Shown: positions 60,669 through 64,000 of the stretch, one piece after another
Position numbering within the stretch: the stretch's first letter is position 1
Layout: every line of letters begins with the position of its first letter
NCBI GenBank assembly: GCA_041494245.1
Contig: JBGQAK010000009.1
Location: forward strand, 1 to 64,000
Origin: RBG-13-68-16 sp041494245
Lineage (GTDB): Bacteria > Acidobacteriota > Thermoanaerobaculia > Thermoanaerobaculales > Thermoanaerobaculaceae
Direction of reading: 5' to 3'
Length of the DNA stretch: 64,000 bases
Program-made: the position numbers and the translations under genes
The notes under the pieces: model-generated
The model's database searches: none
Told to the model about the DNA's origin: nothing
Seen by the model: the letters and a program-made list of their open reading frames with translations, nothing else

Positions 60669-62062
60669 CGGCCGGTCGCCCGTGCCAGCACGGCCACGGC
60701 GATCCATGAGCCCGCGCGCGCGTTCACCTGCTGCTGCTCGGCGCTGGCGAGCTGCGCCTGGGCGTCCAGGACGTCCACCATCGGGGCGAGGCCTGCTGCG
60801 TAGCGCTCGCGGGACTCCTTCTCGCGCTCGACGCCCGCCGCGTGCGCGGCGTCCGCCGCCGAAACGGCTGCCAGCGCGCTTTCGAGGGTGCGGCGGTCGT
60901 TCTCGACGTCCAGCAGGATGCGCCGGGTCAGCTCGTCCCGCTCCTGCACGGCGGCGCGCTCGGTGAACTGCACCGCAGCCGCGTCGGCGCGGGCCTTTCC
61001 GCCGTCGAACAGCGTCCACGAGGCGAGCAGGCCGACGCTCCAGCTGTCGTTCCACTGCGCCTGCTGCGGGAAGTAGCGCAGGTTGGGCAGGGCGTAGTCG
61101 AACTGGGCAACGGCTCCGAGGAAGGGCCGCGCCGGGGCGCCGGCAACCTGCTGGCGCGAGCGCAGGGCGGCGATCTGCGCCGCCGACGCGGCCAGCTCCG
61201 GGCGCCTGGCCAGCGCCTCGTTCTGCAACTCCTCGGTGGTGCCCGGAATCGGGGGGAGCGGGCCGGCGAGCGAGTCCGCCAGCTCGACGCGGTCCGCGGG
61301 GTCGATCTGCAGCAGGGAGCGCAACGCGGCGAGCGCGTTCCCGGCCACGGCCTGGGCGGCGATCATCTGGACGTGGGCCGAGGCGGCCCTCTCCCTGGCG
61401 GCCAGCACGTCAGCCTTGACGGCCATGCCCGCGTCGAAGAGCGCCTGCGTGTCGGAGAGCAACCTGCCCGCCCGCTCCTCCTGGGCCCGGGCCACCTCGA
61501 CGTTGGCCGCGGTGCGTATCACTTCCCAGTAGGCGAGCTGGGCGTTCAGCCGAAGCTCGGCGACGGTGGCGGTGCGGTTCGCGGCCGAGGCCTCGGCGTC
61601 GTGGCGCGTCGCCTCCCTCTGGCCGGTGATGGCCATGCCGGTGTAGAGCGCCTGCTGCAGCCGCAGGCTCGCCCCGTAGGTGGTCGTGATGTCGGGGTTC
61701 AGCACGACGGGCGGCTGGAGCGGCCCGTTGATTGGCGCCGAGAACTCTGGAACCGAGCTGCGCTGCGCCACCGACGCGCCCAGCGAGAGCGCGGGAAGAG
61801 TGGCGGCGTCGGCCGCCTTCACGGTCTCCTGCGTCGCGGCCAGGCGTGCGGCTGCGGCCGCCGCGACGTGGGAAACCTCGACCGCGCGTACGGCCGCGCC
61901 CTCGGCGGTGAGCTTGATGGTCTCCGCCCCGGCTGTGGAGGCCATGAGTGCGATGAGGGCTCCTGCCATAGCCGCCATCCCTGCCGTCGGTGAAAACACT
62001 CGGGTGGGCGGGGGAACTGTGCCCTGTGCCCTGCGCCCTGTGCCCTGTTTTCCAGTGCTCAT
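60665..62062 (-). CDS. TolC-like outer-membrane efflux protein
   Basis: 465 residues from ATG at 62062 (GGAGG 4 bases before, ATGA overlap with the upstream ATPase). Residues 1-28 are not hydrophobic and are encoded by GCCCTGT heptamer repeats; the signal peptide begins at Met29 (MAAMAGALIALMASTAGAET), so translation may really start at 61978. The mature part has two OEP repeats of long amphipathic helices with strands between (LRLQQALYTGMAITGQREAT, ASWTLFDGGKARADAAAVQF, ERYAAGLAPMVDVLDAQAQL). Forms the trimeric exit duct. Confidence 0.88.
   Translation of the reverse strand: MSTGKQGTGRRAQGTVPPPTRVFSPTAGMAAMAGALIALMASTAGAETIKLTAEGAAVRAVEVSHVAAAAAARLAATQETVKAADAATLPALSLGASVAQRSSVPEFSAPINGPLQPPVVLNPDITTTYGASLRLQQALYTGMAITGQREATRHDAEASAANRTATVAELRLNAQLAYWEVIRTAANVEVARAQEERAGRLLSDTQALFDAGMAVKADVLAARERAASAHVQMIAAQAVAGNALAALRSLLQIDPADRVELADSLAGPLPPIPGTTEELQNEALARRPELAASAAQIAALRSRQQVAGAPARPFLGAVAQFDYALPNLRYFPQQAQWNDSWSVGLLASWTLFDGGKARADAAAVQFTERAAVQERDELTRRILLDVENDRRTLESALAAVSAADAAHAAGVEREKESRERYAAGLAPMVDVLDAQAQLASAEQQQVNARAGSWIAVAVLARATGR
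62017..62046. repeat. GCCCTGT heptamer repeats inside the TolC-like N-terminus
   Basis: Four tandem GCCCTG(T/C) units within the first 16 codons of the TolC-like gene. The 25 bases from 62017 match 48964-48988. Confidence 0.7.
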
Positions 62063-63003
62063 GCTGCCTCCCCGGGTGGGTGCGCGTCGGCGCGGGTCAG
62101 GTGGAGGAAGGTGTCCTCCAGCCCCGCGGGAATCACCCGTACCTCCTCGACGGTCGCCCCGACGGTCTGCAGCGCGGCACGGATGCGCTCCACCGCGCCT
62201 TCGGCGGCCGGGAGCTGCACGTGGAAGCGGGCCGCGAACGGCCGCACGTCCACCTCGCCCGGCAGCCGGGCCAGCGTTTCTGCGACCAGCGTGCGCGGCT
62301 CGGCTGCCACCTCCACGATCACGCCCGGCATCAGCCCGCGCAGCTCCCGCGGGGGGGCGTCGGCCAGCACGCGGCCGCGGTGCATGAGGATCACGCGCGA
62401 GCACCGCTCCGCCTCGTCCAGGTACGGCGTCGCGATGACCAGGGTGAGCCCCTCCGCCACGAGGTCGGCGAGCAGCCGCCAGAACTCGCGCCGCGTGACC
62501 GGGTCCACCCCGGTCGTGGGCTCGTCGAGGAGCAGAATCTCCGGCGAGTGCATCAGGCTGCAGGCGAGGGCGAGCTTCTGCCTCATGCCGCCGGAGAGGC
62601 GGTCGGCCTGCCGGTGCCGAAACTCCGCAAGCGCCACGCGCTCCAGCAGCATGTCGCGGCGGGCACGCCAGTTCCTGACGCCGAGCAGGAGAGCGAAAAA
62701 CTGCACGTTCTCGTCCACCGTGAGGTCCCCATAGAGGGCGAAGCGCTGCGCCAGGTAGCCCAGACGGTGGTGGAGTACCCTGCGGTGCCTCCAGGCGTCG
62801 CGGCCGAGCACCTCGACGGTCCCCGAGGTGGCGCGCTGCAACCCCGCGAACGCGCGCAGCGTCGAGGTCTTGCCCGCGCCGTCGGGCCCGATGAGGCCGA
62901 GGACCTGGCCGCGCGGCACCTCGAGGCTCAACCCCCTCACCGCCTCCACGCCGCGGTAACGCACGATGAGGCCCCGGGCCGACAGCACGGTCTCCTCGGC
63001 CAT
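62059..63003 (-). CDS. ABC exporter ATPase (first)
   Basis: 314 residues from ATG at 63003, whose A is the last base of the membrane-fusion-protein stop. Walker A GPDGAGKTS, Q-loop in LGYLAQRFALYGDLTVDEN, signature LSGGMRQKLALACSLMHSPE, Walker B LLLDEPTTGVDPVTRREFW. The switch His position reads IATPYLDEAERC, with Pro-Tyr in place of the usual His-Tyr, so catalysis may depend on the second ATPase (which keeps THY). C-terminal regulatory part as in the partner. Confidence 0.92.
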   Translation of the reverse strand: MAEETVLSARGLIVRYRGVEAVRGLSLEVPRGQVLGLIGPDGAGKTSTLRAFAGLQRATSGTVEVLGRDAWRHRRVLHHRLGYLAQRFALYGDLTVDENVQFFALLLGVRNWRARRDMLLERVALAEFRHRQADRLSGGMRQKLALACSLMHSPEILLLDEPTTGVDPVTRREFWRLLADLVAEGLTLVIATPYLDEAERCSRVILMHRGRVLADAPPRELRGLMPGVIVEVAAEPRTLVAETLARLPGEVDVRPFAARFHVQLPAAEGAVERIRAALQTVGATVEEVRVIPAGLEDTFLHLTRADAHPPGEAA

Positions 63004-63986
63004 CACTTGGCCCCGCCCGGGGCCCCAAAGTACGCGTCGGCCGGCATGCCGGGCTTGAAGATCCCCTCCGGGTTGTCCAGCCCCACCTTGACCTTGAACA
63101 CGAGCTTGGCGCGCTCCTCCGGGGTCTGCACGTTCTTGGGGGTGAACTCGGCCACCGGCGAGACGAACGTCACCTTTCCGGCGAAGTCGTTGCTGCGGCC
63201 GTCCACCCTCACGGTCACGGCGTCGCCGAGGTGGACGCGGGAGAGCGAGGGCTCGTCGACGTAGACGGTGAGCCAGGTGTGGGCGATGTCGGTGAGCACG
63301 TAGAGCAGCGCACCCGGGGGCAGGACCTCGCCCGGTTCGGTGGTGCGCGAGGTGATGACGCCGTCGCGCGGCGCCGCCACCGTGGCGTCGCTGATGCGCT
63401 GCTGGATGATCGCGATCGTCGCCTCGGCCGCCGCCTTGGCGGCGCGCGCCTGGTCGATCTCCTGTGGGCGCGGGCCGGCCTTCAGCTTGGTGACCTCGGC
63501 GCGGTCCGCGGCCACGATGCGGTCCAGCATCGCCTTGCGGGTGCGGGCGTCGTCGCGGGCCTTGAGCGTCGCAGTGCCGCGGTCCGCCAGCCCTTCGAGC
63601 CGGTTGAGGTCCAGCACGGCGTTGGCGAGGTCGGCCTCCGCGCGGGCCAGCTCCGCCTCGCCGCGCTGGATGTCCTCCGCCCTCGTCCCTGCGAGCAGCA
63701 GGCGCAGCCTGGCGTCGGCTCCGTCGAAGTCCGCCCTCGCGCGCGCCAGGTCGTGCTCGGCGTCGGTGGTGTCGAGACGCGCCACCGCGTCGCCGGCCCT
63801 GACCTTGTCCCCCTCCCAGAAGGGGAGCGCCACGAGCTGCCCGCCGACCTTGGCGGCGAGGCGCACCTCGGTGGCCTCGATGTGGCCCGAGGCGTGGATG
63901 ACCTGCCGGTCCGCGGAGTTTCCGCAGGCCAGCAGGGGGCCGGCGATGGCGCCGGCGGCCGCGAGGGTACGAAGTGCTCTGCGCAT
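63003..63986 (-). CDS. Membrane fusion (HlyD/EmrA-like) lipoprotein
   Basis: 327 residues. Lipobox LLAC near residue 21. Lipoyl/biotinyl halves flank a long alpha hairpin: EVRLAAKVGGQLVALPFWEG, then helices LARARADFDGADARLRLLLA and AKAAAEATIAIIQQRIS, then APRDGVITSRTTEPGEVLPP and the beta barrel VYVDEPSLSRVHLGDAVTVR. Links the inner-membrane ABC pump to the TolC-like duct. First gene of the operon; its promoter lies beyond the window. Confidence 0.92.
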   Translation of the reverse strand: MRRALRTLAAAGAIAGPLLACGNSADRQVIHASGHIEATEVRLAAKVGGQLVALPFWEGDKVRAGDAVARLDTTDAEHDLARARADFDGADARLRLLLAGTRAEDIQRGEAELARAEADLANAVLDLNRLEGLADRGTATLKARDDARTRKAMLDRIVAADRAEVTKLKAGPRPQEIDQARAAKAAAEATIAIIQQRISDATVAAPRDGVITSRTTEPGEVLPPGALLYVLTDIAHTWLTVYVDEPSLSRVHLGDAVTVRVDGRSNDFAGKVTFVSPVAEFTPKNVQTPEERAKLVFKVKVGLDNPEGIFKPGMPADAYFGAPGGAK

Positions 63987-64000
63987 CAGTCTTCTCCTGG

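Overview
The window is GC-rich DNA from a Gram-negative bacterium: lpxD, fabZ, lpxA and an OmpH/Skp gene sit together. A secreted VWFA-related protein of the type common in Acidobacteriota, a TIGR03662-like/TIGR03663-like membrane pair and many zinc-ribbon, TPR and multihaem proteins make an Acidobacteriota-like host my best guess. This is an inference from gene content, not a phylogenetic placement. No rRNA, tRNA, CRISPR array or intact insertion sequence was recognised.

Layout: 1-3 kb, two secreted surface proteins, one a trimeric-fibre-like protein ending in a Peptidase_S74 chaperone. 3-7.4 kb, a mutL-ECF sigma-NrsF operon divergent from an acyl-CoA dehydrogenase. 7.5-15.3 kb, Hsp20, a VWFA-related protein, a GAF/HD-GYP protein, a LysE-type exporter, an adenosine-specific kinase and a large secreted protein that looks like a double pseudo-protease. 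15.4-22.3 kb, a tightly coupled glycan assembly cluster. 22.3-29.4 kb, transketolase divergent from skp-lpxD-fabZ-lpxA, followed by a GT2 glycosyltransferase and a radical SAM protein. 29.5-35.2 kb, small single genes, mostly membrane or cytosolic housekeeping.

35.4-38.6 kb is a visibly AT-richer island and the most interesting part of the window. It holds two parallel modules on the minus strand. Each is a run of small (about 72-81 residue) helix-turn-helix proteins followed by a larger Swt1-like HEPN protein with an intact R-x4-H motif (RNPVAH in one, RNSLAH in the other). Each module has its own sigma-70-like promoter. An integron attC-like site lies just upstream of the second module, and a short repeat flanks the island in inverted orientation. 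I infer a toxin/defence or RNA-regulatory system with several dedicated HTH regulators.

39.3-46.6 kb holds HtpX, a peptide-transporter operon without ATPases, an orphan histidine kinase and a secreted protein homologous to the ectodomain of the fibre protein at 1-3 kb. 46.6-53.2 kb holds two ferredoxins, a frameshifted GIY-YIG gene between two MITE-like palindromes, 3-hydroxyacyl-CoA dehydrogenase, a zinc-ribbon/TPR protein, ProS and two 58-residue paralogous mini-proteins. 53.2-57.2 kb holds a transglutaminase-like protein, a 13-haem NapC/NirT-type cytochrome and glucokinase. 57.4-64 kb is one coupled efflux operon: membrane fusion protein, ATPase, TolC-like protein, ATPase and two ABC-2 permeases.

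Dispersed features also recur: palindromic GTCAT(T/C)CCGAG elements between genes, GCCCTGT heptamer repeats, and TANNNT boxes 7-11 bases before start codons that lack a Shine-Dalgarno, suggesting leaderless transcripts.
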